Assembly (NCBI GenBank): GCA_023392285.1
Contig: JAEVZK010000090.1
Span: forward strand, 1 to 36,202
Direction: 5' to 3'
DNA: 36,202 nt
From: Armatimonadota bacterium
GTDB taxonomy: Bacteria > Armatimonadota > Fimbriimonadia > Fimbriimonadales > Fimbriimonadaceae
In this document: positions 1 to 8,435 of the stretch, piece by piece
Numbering within the stretch: position 1 is the first letter of the stretch
Layout: each line of letters begins with the position of its first letter
Made by a program: the position numbers and the translations under genes
The notes under the pieces: generated by a model
The model's input: only the letters and a program-made list of their open reading frames with translations
What the model was told of the DNA's origin: nothing
Database searches by the model: none

Positions 1-513
1 GATCCAGGCGGGCAAAGCACGGAGTTGGTAACCGCCACTCGAAATGAGTCTGGGTGGAACACGGATTTTCGTCGCAGCTACGCTATCGGCACCCTGGGGT
101 TGAAGGAGTCCCTGTTTCCTGACGAGCGGCTCACCCCTTCCCAGTTGCTTTCCTCCATCCCCGCCATTGATGACCTTATCGGGCTCTGTTACCTTCCGAG
201 AGAGGCTGGCGCTGCCGTAGTTCTCGGAGCGAGCGGAACGAACTTGATCTCAATTCGCGATCGCCTTGCCACGTGGCAGCCGGATCTGGTACACGGCGCT
301 CGCTTGGATTATGAAGAGGTGAGTAAAGCGGTCAGCTGGTTGGGTCGCATGTCGGATCAGGAGCGGGCGGCGGTGGTTGGCATGGAGCGAGGCAGAGAAA
401 AAACGATCCACCTGGGAGCGCTAATCCTCGAGCGATTCCTGTTCGCTTTACGAGTAGTTGAAGCATTTGTAAGCATTAGGGGGTGGCGACACGGAATTCT
501 TGAGCAAGAATAA
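1..513 (+). CDS. Ppx/GppA family phosphatase, C-terminal part (5' end outside window)
   Basis: The reading frame is open from base 1, so the N-terminus lies outside the window. The first residues read DPGGQSTEL, which matches the second phosphate-binding loop (D-x-G-G-x-S-T-E) of the exopolyphosphatase / guanosine pentaphosphate phosphatase family. The C-terminal stretch (GMERGREKTIHLGAL, then RGWRHGILEQE) fits the end of that ASKHA-fold domain, where family members have a G-x-x-x-x-R-x-x-x-x-x-x-G segment followed by a RG-x-R-x-G-x-L motif. Members hydrolyse inorganic polyphosphate or pppGpp in the cytoplasm. The first loop Gly is Pro here, a mild deviation. A TTG at 25 could be mistaken for a start but lies inside the motif. 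The comEA start follows after six bases. Which of the two activities it has cannot be told. Confidence 0.8.
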   Translation, partial: DPGGQSTELVTATRNESGWNTDFRRSYAIGTLGLKESLFPDERLTPSQLLSSIPAIDDLIGLCYLPREAGAAVVLGASGTNLISIRDRLATWQPDLVHGARLDYEEVSKAVSWLGRMSDQERAAVVGMERGREKTIHLGALILERFLFALRVVEAFVSIRGWRHGILEQE

Positions 514-519
514 CTTGCT

Positions 520-1230
520 GTGCAGCGTGACATTTCAAAAGTCGGATGGGCGGGATATCTAGGAATAAGCGCTCTCATCATCTGCTTCGGTGGCTATCTT
601 GCCATGAACCGACCGGGGCCCGCTCCCGCTCCAGTCAAGTTTGTTGACGAGGCTCCAAGTCAATCCCCTGCGACTGCGCCTAACAAGGGCGAGGAAAAGG
701 TGAGCCCCCTTTCGACCAGCAGCGAAGTCGTCATCCATATCACAGGGGCGGTCAAAGTTCACGGCCTTCTTCATATGCCCGGAACCGCTCGAGTCGATGA
801 TGCAATCCGAAAAGCTGGAGGAGCGACCGCTGACGCTGATCTCGACAGCATCAACTTGGCGGCCAAACTTGTCGATGGATCCCAACTGAGAGTTCCGAGG
901 AAGAACGAGTCCCAAAGCATGGCGAACGTCGATGCAGCCTATCAAGCAGGCAACAATCCCGCGTATTCCTCGGATCGAGTCGCTGCGGATCGTCCTGGCG
1001 AGAGCAAGGCGGCAGCTGGAGCGAAGAAGAGTCCTTCGGGGCCTGTCAGCCTCAACACGGCGTCCGCAGTCCAGTTGCAATCGTTGCCCGGTGTTGGCCC
1101 GTCGACCGCACAAAAAATCCTTCAGTATCGGCAAGAGCACGGCGGCTTCAGCTCGGTCGACGAACTATTGGCGGTGAAGGGGATCGGGCCGAAGAAGCTG
1201 AAGGAGATGAGAAGGTTCCTGCGCCTTTAG
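520..1230 (+). CDS. comEA: ComEA-type DNA-binding protein (SLBB + helix-hairpin-helix)
   Basis: This 236-residue protein has the standard ComEA layout. A single N-terminal membrane segment lies at about residues 9-29, followed by a Pro/Ala/Ser-rich linker, a SLBB domain at about 68-128 (VVIHITGAVKVHG ... DDAIRKAGG), a second low-complexity linker, and a C-terminal double helix-hairpin-helix at about 176-236 (VSLNTASAVQLQSLPGVG, then VKGIGPKKL). ComEA is the membrane-anchored double-stranded DNA receptor that pulls DNA across the envelope during natural transformation. The start is GTG at 520, six bases after the phosphatase stop, so the two are probably co-transcribed. No comEC or pilus gene is in the window. 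The stop overlaps the stop of the convergent TIR-like gene by four bases. Confidence 0.9.
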   Translation: MQRDISKVGWAGYLGISALIICFGGYLAMNRPGPAPAPVKFVDEAPSQSPATAPNKGEEKVSPLSTSSEVVIHITGAVKVHGLLHMPGTARVDDAIRKAGGATADADLDSINLAAKLVDGSQLRVPRKNESQSMANVDAAYQAGNNPAYSSDRVAADRPGESKAAAGAKKSPSGPVSLNTASAVQLQSLPGVGPSTAQKILQYRQEHGGFSSVDELLAVKGIGPKKLKEMRRFLRL

Positions 1231-1628
1231 CGCGCGCCCCTCACAAGCGAATAGAGTCCGCCCAAAGTCCAGCGATAAATTCGATCGTCGATGAGTGCCG
1301 ATTTGGGCCGTGCGCCTTCCGTAAACAGCTTCCCTTTCAAGAAGAAGTAAGGAATCGATTCTTCGCGAGCGATTCGCACTTCACGATTCACATTCTCCGC
1401 TCGATGCGTCCACTCAGTGCAGATCACCAGGAGCTGCTCTACACGCTTGAGCCGCGCTCGCAAAGTCCCATCGTTTGCTGGATCCATCGAGGCCGCATCT
1501 GTTTTGTCGAAGATAACGAAGGGGGAATCGCCGCGGTGCGACTGCTTGAGCAGTTTCTTAAATAGTTTTTCGTCTCGTTGGAGGTCGTAGCTAGCGAACA
1601 CTCGAATCTGACCCATTGCTGTAGACAT
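1227..1628 (-). CDS. small TIR-like (DUF1863/MTH538-type) protein, tentative
   Basis: The protein has 133 residues and no signal peptide or membrane segment. The pattern is that of a small Rossmann/TIR-like domain: a first strand VFASYD near residue 10 followed by a helix, a middle strand plus acidic segment (FVIFDKTDAAS), then a hydrophobic strand QLLVICTEWT followed by a helix with NREVRIAREE and a last strand PYFFLKG. This order (strand-SYD, strand-VICTEWT, helix with a conserved Glu, strand) is what I would expect of the MTH538 TIR-like family, some of whose relatives are ThsB-type defence proteins. No direct defence partner is seen. It lies 21 bases after the DUF2156 gene on the same strand, so the two may form an operon. 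Assignment rests on pattern only. Confidence 0.45.
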   Translation of the reverse strand: MSTAMGQIRVFASYDLQRDEKLFKKLLKQSHRGDSPFVIFDKTDAASMDPANDGTLRARLKRVEQLLVICTEWTHRAENVNREVRIAREESIPYFFLKGKLFTEGARPKSALIDDRIYRWTLGGLYSLVRGAR

Positions 1629-1649
1629 GACGTTTGAACTGCGGGGAGG

Positions 1650-2744
1650 TTATGGTTTACCCAACATCCATCGGAATTCCTGCCTCACTGCACGCCAAAG
1701 CCCCTTCACGACTGCGAGAATCGGAGAGGTGTGAGTAAATGCGGCAGCGATTGCATAGAGCGACCGAAAGGAAAAGCTCTTCTCATTCGAGATCGCATAA
1801 ATCGGCTCCCAATAATCTGGGCTCAATTTTCCTTTGAACGCTTCCAGCCCACCAAAGTTGTAAAAACGCTGGCCATGCGCACGAACCCATCTCAGCAGGA
1901 TCTTGAGCCACAGCGGGTTCTCGAATTTGCTTGTGATGCCTTGCATCGAGAGGGGCACCAAGCCCATGGTTACGTAGTCTGCGCCATCTTTAGCCAGTGC
2001 TCGCATCGCATAATCGATCATACATTCGACTGTCCCGTTCACCGAGTCCTTTCCACGAGGAAATTGCTCCGTGAGCCAGCCATTGCGCAAAGGGATGGGA
2101 GAAACCAGCAAAAACGCCACGACCTTGTCATGCTGGCGTGCAACGAAGACTCTTCGGCCTTCCAAAAATGACAGCGTCTGCGGTTCGACTAAGAAATGAA
2201 GGGGAGGTAATCCGCGATCCCGCAGCCACTCTTCCAAGACTCGCTCGAGTTCGGGATGATTCGTGGCTTTGCCTGAATCCCACTCCTCTACAACCAGTCC
2301 CTTGTTGCGAGCTCGATTCAGCTGTGCTCTGATATTGGCATTCGCCTTGACAATCTCTGGCCAGTGCGATGGTTCCCATACCGGTTGAGAGCCGAGGACC
2401 ACGGTGCTATATCCTGAGCAGTCGCTGAGAAGATGTTCGATTCGACCCGAAGCCCCAAAGTAGCAAACCTTGCAGCCTTGGACTCGCGATTCCTCCTCCC
2501 AAATTCCGATGATGCGCGAAATCTCGTCCTCCGCGCAAACGGGAGCTCCCGCAACTACTCGAGTGCGGTTTTTCTCTACATAAGCAATCACGGCTTCGGG
2601 AGAATCGTTAAACCATAAGGCCAGCCCTGGGTTGACGATCTGATAGCAAGTTGCATTCCAGCCGAATCTTTGAACCAGTTCGATGACCCTTTCTCGGACG
2701 CTCAACGTCTTCTCAGGATCGCTTGTATGCTGGAGTGATGGCAT
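1650..2744 (-). CDS. DUF2156 / LPG-synthase C-terminal-like GNAT-fold protein
   Basis: This 364-residue soluble protein resembles the C-terminal catalytic domain of lysylphosphatidylglycerol synthases (DUF2156, tandem GNAT fold). Motifs include the first-half segment GIWEEESRVQGCKVCYFGAS and the second-half segments RRVFVARQHDKVVAFLLVSP, ECMIDYAMRAL and FYNFGGLEAFKGKLSP. It lacks the multi-membrane flippase domain of MprF, so it is a stand-alone transferase candidate. Relatives move an aminoacyl group from tRNA to a lipid or another acceptor, but the acceptor here is unknown. The ATG at 2744 overlaps the start of the divergent gene by seven bases. A TTG at 2705 (residue 14) would remove that overlap and is a reasonable alternative. 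The TIR-like gene follows after 21 bases. Confidence 0.75.
   Translation of the reverse strand: MPSLQHTSDPEKTLSVRERVIELVQRFGWNATCYQIVNPGLALWFNDSPEAVIAYVEKNRTRVVAGAPVCAEDEISRIIGIWEEESRVQGCKVCYFGASGRIEHLLSDCSGYSTVVLGSQPVWEPSHWPEIVKANANIRAQLNRARNKGLVVEEWDSGKATNHPELERVLEEWLRDRGLPPLHFLVEPQTLSFLEGRRVFVARQHDKVVAFLLVSPIPLRNGWLTEQFPRGKDSVNGTVECMIDYAMRALAKDGADYVTMGLVPLSMQGITSKFENPLWLKILLRWVRAHGQRFYNFGGLEAFKGKLSPDYWEPIYAISNEKSFSFRSLYAIAAAFTHTSPILAVVKGLWRAVRQEFRWMLGKP
2726..2731 (+). promoter_or_regulatory. putative -10 element (TATGCT) of a leaderless transcript
   Basis: TATGCT ends six bases before the ATG at 2738, the spacing that recurs before many starts in this window. It favours ATG 2738 over the upstream TTG at 2723 as the start. 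It lies inside the 5' end of the divergent DUF2156 gene. No clear -35 element is visible. Confidence 0.4.
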
Positions 2745-3442
2745 TCGATGTTGAAGGAATACTTCCCAAGATTAGATGCATTATGAGCGGAGGCAGTTCA
2801 CAAGAGCTGCTAGATCTCATCCGAACGTCTGGAGATAGCGCTGACCAACTCACGCTGATTAGGCGGTGCATCAGTGGCATTGCTTTTGAGTTTTGGTCCG
2901 AAGATCTCGACCTGATGGTCGCCTTGGCATACGAGGCGTTACGAATTGCCGGAAGCGACGATGAGACTCTGCTCGAAACAGCGAACATTATTTGCTTTAA
3001 CACTTCAGCAAATCTTGCCGACTGCTGGGGCGACGACTTTGAGAGAAGCTCTCGTCATTTCGAACATGGCTTGGCGTTTGCTGAAAAAGCCATTCTCCTA
3101 AGACACCGTCTTAGAAAGCCCCCGTCTTCTTTGGCCATGGCTTATTGGGCGAAAGGGAAACACTTGATGTCGCTCGGCAGAATGGCTGAAGCGCGAGCGG
3201 CAATGTTGGAATCCGCGCAACTGACCTGCGAGGATGAAATGTCAGACGGACACCTGATAGCCCGAGGCTATCTGGCGATCATAGACAATCACCGTGGCGC
3301 GGCGGAAAAGGTGGGTTCGGCGCTGAAAACACTTTTCTCGCAACGAACTCGGGCCGAGGATTGCAGGATCATTTCGGACCAATTGAAAATTGCTTGTCAA
3401 ACCAGCGGATCAACTCTTGCCTCTGCCTTTGAGCTGGAGTAG
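2738..3442 (+). CDS. helical (TPR-like) protein of unknown function
   Basis: I do not recognise this gene. With the ATG at 2738 it encodes 234 residues with no signal peptide or membrane segment. The sequence is almost wholly alpha-helical, with TPR-like helix pairs in the middle (HFEHGLAFAEKAILLRHRL, MAYWAKGKHLMSLGRMAEAR, MLESAQLTCEDEM), which suggests a protein-binding scaffold. Upstream TTG (2723) and GTG (2735) codons are possible starts, but the -10-like TATGCT at 2726-2731 favours 2738. The 3' end runs 33 bases into the end of pyrD on the other strand, coding for its last ten residues inside the pyrD C-terminus. A homologue search would show whether this tail is conserved. Confidence 0.65.
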   Translation: MAFDVEGILPKIRCIMSGGSSQELLDLIRTSGDSADQLTLIRRCISGIAFEFWSEDLDLMVALAYEALRIAGSDDETLLETANIICFNTSANLADCWGDDFERSSRHFEHGLAFAEKAILLRHRLRKPPSSLAMAYWAKGKHLMSLGRMAEARAAMLESAQLTCEDEMSDGHLIARGYLAIIDNHRGAAEKVGSALKTLFSQRTRAEDCRIISDQLKIACQTSGSTLASAFELE

Positions 3443-4450
3443 GTCAGTTACGCCAAGTTGATCCATCTCAGCCAACAACTCCCTCAAAATAATCGGCACG
3501 CTCGCAGGTCCGCGATATACCCAGCCCGTATAGATTTGAGTTAGATCGGCACCCGCCTTCATCTTATCGAGCAAATCCTTACCTGTAAAGATTCCGCCGA
3601 CCCCGATGATAGCCTTGTCTGAATCGAGGCTCCCTCGTAAACGGCGAATCACCTCCGTCGAGCGGTGCTGAACAGGAAGTCCAGAAAGCCCGCCGGCTTC
3701 AGATCGCCATACCGAGGTCAAATGCTCTCGCTTCACGGTGGTGTTCGTCGCGATGATTCCCGCGAGGTTCTCGGAATTGACAATTTCGGCGACTTCATCG
3801 AGGGCAGCATCCTCAAGATCCGGCGCAACCTTTACGAAAAGGGGTTTCGAGATCGCTGATTTAGCTGCGCTCACAATGTCCAAGAGCGGGGCCTTGTCTT
3901 GGAGGGTTCGAAGTCCCGGAGTGTTCGGAGATGAAACATTCATAACGTAGTAGTCGCCACTGCTACTAAGCAATTTGCAGCTCTCGTAATAATCGTCGGC
4001 AGCCTGTTCCAAGGGAGTAACCTTCGACTTTCCTAGGTTGACTCCTAGAGGAATTTTCGATCGGTGCGCCTTCACATTGGCAGCCACGCGCGCCGCTCCC
4101 AAATTGTTAAAGCCCATACGGTTGATGATCGCCTTATCTTCAGGAAGCCGGAATAGTCGTGGCACCGGATTTCCCGGCTGTGCGTGCCAAGTGATCGTTC
4201 CGATTTCTGCGAAGCCGAACCCGAGACCATGCCACCGATTCGTCGCGACACCATTCTTGTCAAACCCTGCAGCGAGACCTAGTGGATTCTCAAACTCGCA
4301 TCCAAGAAGAGCCTGGCGCAGACGTGGGTCAGCAGTCCGGCCCACGCGGAAGAGGCCCTTGCTGATGAGGGTCATCGCTAGGTTGTGCGCCCGCTCGGGC
4401 GATAGAAAAAAAGCGAGCGGACGTACAATTCGTGAGTATAAGTCGAGCAA
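3410..4450 (-). CDS. pyrD: class 2 dihydroorotate dehydrogenase (quinone)
   Basis: The 346-residue protein is PyrD, which oxidises dihydroorotate to orotate with FMN and passes electrons to membrane quinone in pyrimidine synthesis. Class 2 features are clear. The N-terminal membrane-association helices read LYSRIVRPLAFFLSPERAHN, and FMN-site segments include LAAGFDKNG and INRMGFNN. The catalytic-base loop NVSSPNTPGLR has Ser (class 1 enzymes have Cys). ATNTT and VGGIFTGKD complete the barrel. The start is TTG at 4450, directly after the TAG of the sugar-binding lipoprotein gene. No other start would keep the conserved N-terminal helix, so translation is probably coupled to the upstream gene. 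The 3' end overlaps the convergent helical-protein gene by 33 bases. Confidence 0.95.
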   Translation of the reverse strand: MLDLYSRIVRPLAFFLSPERAHNLAMTLISKGLFRVGRTADPRLRQALLGCEFENPLGLAAGFDKNGVATNRWHGLGFGFAEIGTITWHAQPGNPVPRLFRLPEDKAIINRMGFNNLGAARVAANVKAHRSKIPLGVNLGKSKVTPLEQAADDYYESCKLLSSSGDYYVMNVSSPNTPGLRTLQDKAPLLDIVSAAKSAISKPLFVKVAPDLEDAALDEVAEIVNSENLAGIIATNTTVKREHLTSVWRSEAGGLSGLPVQHRSTEVIRRLRGSLDSDKAIIGVGGIFTGKDLLDKMKAGADLTQIYTGWVYRGPASVPIILRELLAEMDQLGVTDLLQLKGRGKS

Positions 4451-5488
4451 CTAATTTGGCGCGAGGAACTTGGGATCGACGTCGGTAAAACCCCAATCCT
4501 TTAGCTGTCGTGCCCACTCGGAAAGGTTGTCCTTAGAGACACGCACAAGCGGCATCTTGTTGATCTGAGGCACATCCTTCTTGTTTGCCACATGATCGAT
4601 GATGATCTTCACGCTCTCGTACCCCCACTTATAGGTGGGTTGGGCGAGGAGAACCGGAGCGATCCCCTTCTCAACATAGACGAGTTCTACGGGGAGGGCA
4701 TCGACTGCGACCACCTTCACCTTTGCTGGATTCAGGTCGGTTAAGAGGCTCTTCGCAAAGAGGGGCCAGCCTCCGACCATCGCCCAACCATTGATCTCTG
4801 GATGAGCGCTCATTTCCTGCATCACCGCCTGACTTGCATCTTCGGGCGTTTCCGGATGGTTGACCACGTCGACGATTTTGATGCCGGATTTGGCGGCTTC
4901 CTCTTTCACAGCTTGAACTCGCTTCTGGAGGTTTGGAGCGTTCTGGTTGCCCGCGAGAATCGCAACGTTCCCTTTTCCCCCGAGCTGCTCAGCGAGCTCT
5001 TTCATCACTAACGTGCCCGTCTCGGCATCGTCGACGCCGTAGAATGCAAAGCGCTTGGAGTCTGGCGCGTCAGAGTCGAATGTCATCACCGGAATTCCGG
5101 CCGCAACCGCGTCATCGATCGCGCCGTTCACTTTGGAAGCATCCGAACAAGAAATGAGGATCGCGTCGCTGTGCTGAGTGATCGCCTGCTGGATGCGCTG
5201 AGCCTGAACGGTGCCATCTTCCTTCTCCGGCGTCTGCCAATCGATCTTGATGTCCAGATTATTGCTGGGGCCCAAATCCTTGGCCGCCGCTTGGGCCCCA
5301 CTCAGGGCCGAGAGGAACACGGGATTACTCGTGCTCTTCGCGATCATGGTGATCGTAAAAGTCTTCTTTGCCCCGCCAGTAGGATTTGCCGCTTCCGAAC
5401 TTGCAGTACTGCCCGTTGAACCGGAGCTGCCGCAACCGGCGATTGCCATCCCAGCCACAGCCACCAACAAAATGCCCTTTCTAAACAT
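4451..5488 (-). CDS. sugar ABC transporter substrate-binding lipoprotein (RbsB-like)
   Basis: This 345-residue protein is a periplasmic binding protein of the ribose/galactose type (Peripla_BP_4 family). It has a lipoprotein signal peptide with lipobox AIAG-C (Cys19), then a Ser/Gly/Thr-rich linker to about residue 42. The mature domain starts TITMIAKSTSNPVF, the usual first strand plus ligand loop, and continues with DAILISCSDAS, GIPVMTFDSDAPDS, GKGNVAILAGN and VVAVDALP. Such proteins bind a sugar outside the inner membrane and hand it to an ABC importer. No permease or ATPase gene is adjacent, so its partners are elsewhere. The start ATG follows a good Shine-Dalgarno (GGAGG) six bases upstream. 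It lies between the mscS-like gene and pyrD on the same strand. Confidence 0.9.
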   Translation of the reverse strand: MFRKGILLVAVAGMAIAGCGSSGSTGSTASSEAANPTGGAKKTFTITMIAKSTSNPVFLSALSGAQAAAKDLGPSNNLDIKIDWQTPEKEDGTVQAQRIQQAITQHSDAILISCSDASKVNGAIDDAVAAGIPVMTFDSDAPDSKRFAFYGVDDAETGTLVMKELAEQLGGKGNVAILAGNQNAPNLQKRVQAVKEEAAKSGIKIVDVVNHPETPEDASQAVMQEMSAHPEINGWAMVGGWPLFAKSLLTDLNPAKVKVVAVDALPVELVYVEKGIAPVLLAQPTYKWGYESVKIIIDHVANKKDVPQINKMPLVRVSKDNLSEWARQLKDWGFTDVDPKFLAPN

Positions 5489-5521
5489 CCAACCTCCAAG
5501 GCGAACCAGTCGCCCTACTCA

Positions 5522-6598
5522 CTATGCATCTTGCAGTTTCTTTTCTGCAACGGGCGAGCGCCGAATCGAGACTTCTCCGGTGAGTTTTCGGACCGGCACG
5601 CTAATGTCGATCGCTTCTTCATTGAAGCGGCGATAGAGTTGGCGGATGAATGCATTCTTGGTCTCGGAGGTTCGGCTGTTGCTCAAGACACGCAGGACGA
5701 CTCGAAAATTGATCGTCGAGTCACCGAACTCATCCCAAAGGAGGGCAGGCTTGAAATCACGGTCTGCCCCGCCCGCCGTCTTTTGCACATTCTCCGCAAC
5801 TTCCAGGGCCACTGCTTCCACTTGCTCTAGATCGCTTCCATAAGCGACTCCGCATGGAAGGTACAGGCGGATCGGCGATTGAGGGTAATCGTTGTTGGTG
5901 ACGATCGAATTTGCCAGTTTGCTGTTTGGCACGATGATCATCGACTCGCGGAATGGCCGAATACGAGTCGTTCTCCAACCAACCGATTCGACAAAACCTT
6001 CAAGTCCGCCATCCAACACCACGTAGTCGCCGGGACGAACGGGCTTATCTACCGCGATGATGATGCCTGAAAAATAATTGCTCAGCGTGTCCTGAAGCGC
6101 AAGTGCAACGGCCAAGCCAGCCACTCCGAGAGACGCGAGGATCGGCCCGATTTCGATATCGAACTGATTGAGTACCGTGATGCCAGCCAGTACGGCGAAA
6201 ACGGCCGCGCAGATCTTCCGAATGAGAATCGCGCTGCCCGAGTCAGCACGCGTCGTCGCATAACGTACTCCGTACAGCAAAATCCGATAGACGACGAAGA
6301 ACACGGTTAGAGTCGAGGCCGCCTTAATCCAGGTTTCCAGAACCGACCAATGGAAGGTGTTTAGCCCAAACGCGGTTTCGTTCCTCGCCACAAGCGACGC
6401 GATATAAATTCCGATCAGCCAAGCCTCCACCATGACCGGGAGACGAATTCCATGGAAAACGGTGGAATGGACCGGCCGCTCCTGCACTTTCGCCATCCGG
6501 ACAGCTAGCCTCTTCAGCAGGAAATGGCTGATCAGAAAGCCGATGGAAACCGGGATCGCCACCGCGAGACATAACTGGATAATAGTGGCGACAGGCAT
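5522..6598 (-). CDS. MscS-family mechanosensitive channel
   Basis: The protein has 358 residues and fits small-conductance mechanosensitive channels, which open under membrane tension to release solutes. Membrane segments can be seen at about residues 4-28, 52-70, 90-112 and 128-146. They are followed by the pore helix ILASLGVAGLAVALALQD, rich in the Gly/Ala pattern of TM3, and then NYFSGIIIAVDKPVRPGDYV, the hallmark start of the beta domain. The cytoplasmic domain continues with GFVESVGWRTTRIR and IIVPNSKLANSIVTN. It is longer than E. coli MscS (286 residues) because of extra N-terminal helices. The sugar-binding lipoprotein gene follows 33 bases downstream with its own ribosome binding site. 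Confidence 0.92.
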   Translation of the reverse strand: MPVATIIQLCLAVAIPVSIGFLISHFLLKRLAVRMAKVQERPVHSTVFHGIRLPVMVEAWLIGIYIASLVARNETAFGLNTFHWSVLETWIKAASTLTVFFVVYRILLYGVRYATTRADSGSAILIRKICAAVFAVLAGITVLNQFDIEIGPILASLGVAGLAVALALQDTLSNYFSGIIIAVDKPVRPGDYVVLDGGLEGFVESVGWRTTRIRPFRESMIIVPNSKLANSIVTNNDYPQSPIRLYLPCGVAYGSDLEQVEAVALEVAENVQKTAGGADRDFKPALLWDEFGDSTINFRVVLRVLSNSRTSETKNAFIRQLYRRFNEEAIDISVPVRKLTGEVSIRRSPVAEKKLQDA

Positions 6599-6688
6599 GT
6601 CTATAGTTGTCCTCAGCCCTCAATGTGTTCCAAACTGGGGTTCAGTTCTCGCGCGTCTGAATCAACGATCTGAAATCGAGTAACGTCC

Positions 6689-6694
6689 TAAAAT
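6689..6694 (+). promoter_or_regulatory. putative -10 element (TAAAAT), leaderless start of the FHA gene
   Basis: TAAAAT ends six bases before the ATG at 6701, and no Shine-Dalgarno sequence lies in the gap. A transcript starting at or next to the ATG is inferred. A -35 element is not obvious. Confidence 0.45.
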
Positions 6695-6700
6695 AAGCCG

Positions 6701-7609
6701 ATGGATCAAAATCGCACGCAGATGCTCAACCAAGATCCGAACCGCACCCAATTGGGTGCGCCGCCCCTAAGCGATCCAAACCGGACGATCATGGGAACTG
6801 CTCCGACGCTCAACGCGACGGTGACGATCAAACCCGTTCAGTGCCCAGTTTGCAAGACGTTTAATCCTGCGGGACACATGTTCTGCATCGATTGCGGCCT
6901 GATTTTCGACCGTGCCCTGCCAGACGACGCGTTTGGAGCACCCGCCATCCAGTTACCGCAGCTCGTTGAGCAGTCTGGACGCGAACATGCCGTCCGCCCC
7001 GGTACGAATTCCATTGGTCGCGAGGGCGATATCACGATTGTGGACGGAAAGGTTAGCCGACGACATGCCCAAGTTGGCAGCGACAACGGTGTCCTCACTC
7101 TCGAAGACCTAGGATCGACGAATGGCACCAAGGTGAACGGAACACCTTTGGCTCCGGGCGAGAAGGTCACCCTGAAGTCAGGCGATACCATATCCCTCGG
7201 CGGAATCGAACTCAAGCTGTCCCTTCCAGGAACAGGAGGAGGCAACGTGACTCAGGCATTCTCGTCGAACAAAACCGCTGCGATCGCCACCCCTCCGAAA
7301 GTGGAAGTTCCTCCTGCCAAACTGGTTGGAGAAGGCAAAGAATTTCCTTTGAAGCGAGGAATCAACACCTTCGGACGGAAGGCGGACAACGATGTTCAAA
7401 TCGCCGACCCTTACGTCAGTGGCCGACACGGAACGATCGAAGTCGATACGGATGGGCTCTTCATCACCGATACCGGGAGCACGAACGGTACAAACCTTAA
7501 CGACGCGAAGCTATCTCCAAACATGCGAACGGCGATTACGACCGATGACACCATTCGGCTTGGCAGCTTGGAATTTCGCATCACCGTCAATACGGACGAA
7601 CTGAACTAA
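6701..7609 (+). CDS. zinc-ribbon protein with two FHA domains
   Basis: The 302-residue cytoplasmic protein has three parts. Residues 1-32 hold three near-repeats of the form D-x-N-R-T-[QI]-[ML] (DQNRTQML, DPNRTQLG, DPNRTIMG). A zinc ribbon follows with CPVC at 48-51 and CIDC at 62-65. Two FHA domains follow at about 96-170 and 205-295, each with the phosphothreonine-binding motifs (GREGDITI ... SRRHA ... LGSTNGTKVNG; GRKADNDVQI ... SGRHGT ... TGSTNGTNLN). FHA domains bind phosphothreonine, and the Thr-containing N-terminal repeats look like kinase targets, as in GarA-type regulators (inference). The TAA stop overlaps the ATG of the PP2C phosphatase gene by one base, so a phosphorylation switch with that phosphatase is likely. 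The kinase is not in the window. Confidence 0.9.
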   Translation: MDQNRTQMLNQDPNRTQLGAPPLSDPNRTIMGTAPTLNATVTIKPVQCPVCKTFNPAGHMFCIDCGLIFDRALPDDAFGAPAIQLPQLVEQSGREHAVRPGTNSIGREGDITIVDGKVSRRHAQVGSDNGVLTLEDLGSTNGTKVNGTPLAPGEKVTLKSGDTISLGGIELKLSLPGTGGGNVTQAFSSNKTAAIATPPKVEVPPAKLVGEGKEFPLKRGINTFGRKADNDVQIADPYVSGRHGTIEVDTDGLFITDTGSTNGTNLNDAKLSPNMRTAITTDDTIRLGSLEFRITVNTDELN

Positions 7610-8430
7610 TGGATGAAATCACCGCTGAATATGCCTCGGAGCAGCTAAGTCCTGCCCAAGCATTAACTCATCGCCATCGAATTACGATCGCCTGCAAAAC
7701 TGACTTGGGGAGAGTCCGCGAGAACAATGAGGACAAGTTCGAATTCTTTGTCTCGGAAGATGAGCGCACCCTTGCCAGCCGTGGAGACGTCTTCGTCGTC
7801 TGCGATGGAATGGGAGGCGCCGCAGCCGGCCAGATCGCCAGCGAAATCGCAGCCAAGACCTTTATCGACGTTTATCTGCATCACCCTTCGGAAGACCCGA
7901 AGGTGGCGATGAATGCCGCCGTGACTGCAGGAAATCGCTACGTCACCGACAACGCCAGAGCGATTCCCGCCCGCCGGGGCATGGGCACCACTCTGAGCGC
8001 CATCATCCTGCTGAACGGGCAACTGTTCACGGTACAGGTGGGAGACTCACGCATTTACCGCTTGCGACAAGGCGAACTGCTGATGATGACCCAAGACCAC
8101 ACTTGGGTGGACGAGCAGATAAGGGCCGGGATTCTGACAAAGGAGCAGGGCGAAAATCATCCCTATAAGCATGTGATCACTCGCGCGATCGGAACCGAAG
8201 GTGAAGTCGTTCCAGACGTCGAGCAGCACGATCTAAAGCCGGGAGATCTATATCTCATCTGTTCCGATGGTCTCACCAACCATGTGGACGACGAGAGCCT
8301 CGCCCGAACGATGAGCCAGGGTTCGCCGAGCGACGTGGCGTGGAAGCTCGTGGGCCAAGCTTTGCAGGGAGGCGGCAGTGACAACTGCACGGTGCTGGTG
8401 CTTCGAATCGATGAGCTAGAAGAAGTTTAA
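7609..8430 (+). CDS. PP2C-type protein serine/threonine phosphatase
   Basis: The protein has 273 residues and all main PP2C motifs: RVRENNEDKF (metal Asp and Arg), FVVCDGMGGAAAG, GMGTTLSAIIL, VQVGDSRIYRL, a YLICSDGLTNHVDD metal-binding Asp, and GSDNCTVLVLR near the C-terminus. It has no membrane segment, so it is a soluble bacterial (PrpC/Stp-like) phosphatase that dephosphorylates Ser/Thr kinase substrates using Mn or Mg ions. The start ATG overlaps the FHA gene stop as TAATG, showing translational coupling. The FHA protein is the obvious candidate substrate or partner. gatB follows about 20 bases downstream but has its own promoter-like box. Confidence 0.94.
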   Translation: MDEITAEYASEQLSPAQALTHRHRITIACKTDLGRVRENNEDKFEFFVSEDERTLASRGDVFVVCDGMGGAAAGQIASEIAAKTFIDVYLHHPSEDPKVAMNAAVTAGNRYVTDNARAIPARRGMGTTLSAIILLNGQLFTVQVGDSRIYRLRQGELLMMTQDHTWVDEQIRAGILTKEQGENHPYKHVITRAIGTEGEVVPDVEQHDLKPGDLYLICSDGLTNHVDDESLARTMSQGSPSDVAWKLVGQALQGGGSDNCTVLVLRIDELEEV

Positions 8431-8435
8431 GCGTG

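Noticed and set aside
559..1140. 193-codon open frame antisense to comEA
   Set aside because: Shadow of a clear ComEA; no signal or domain seen.
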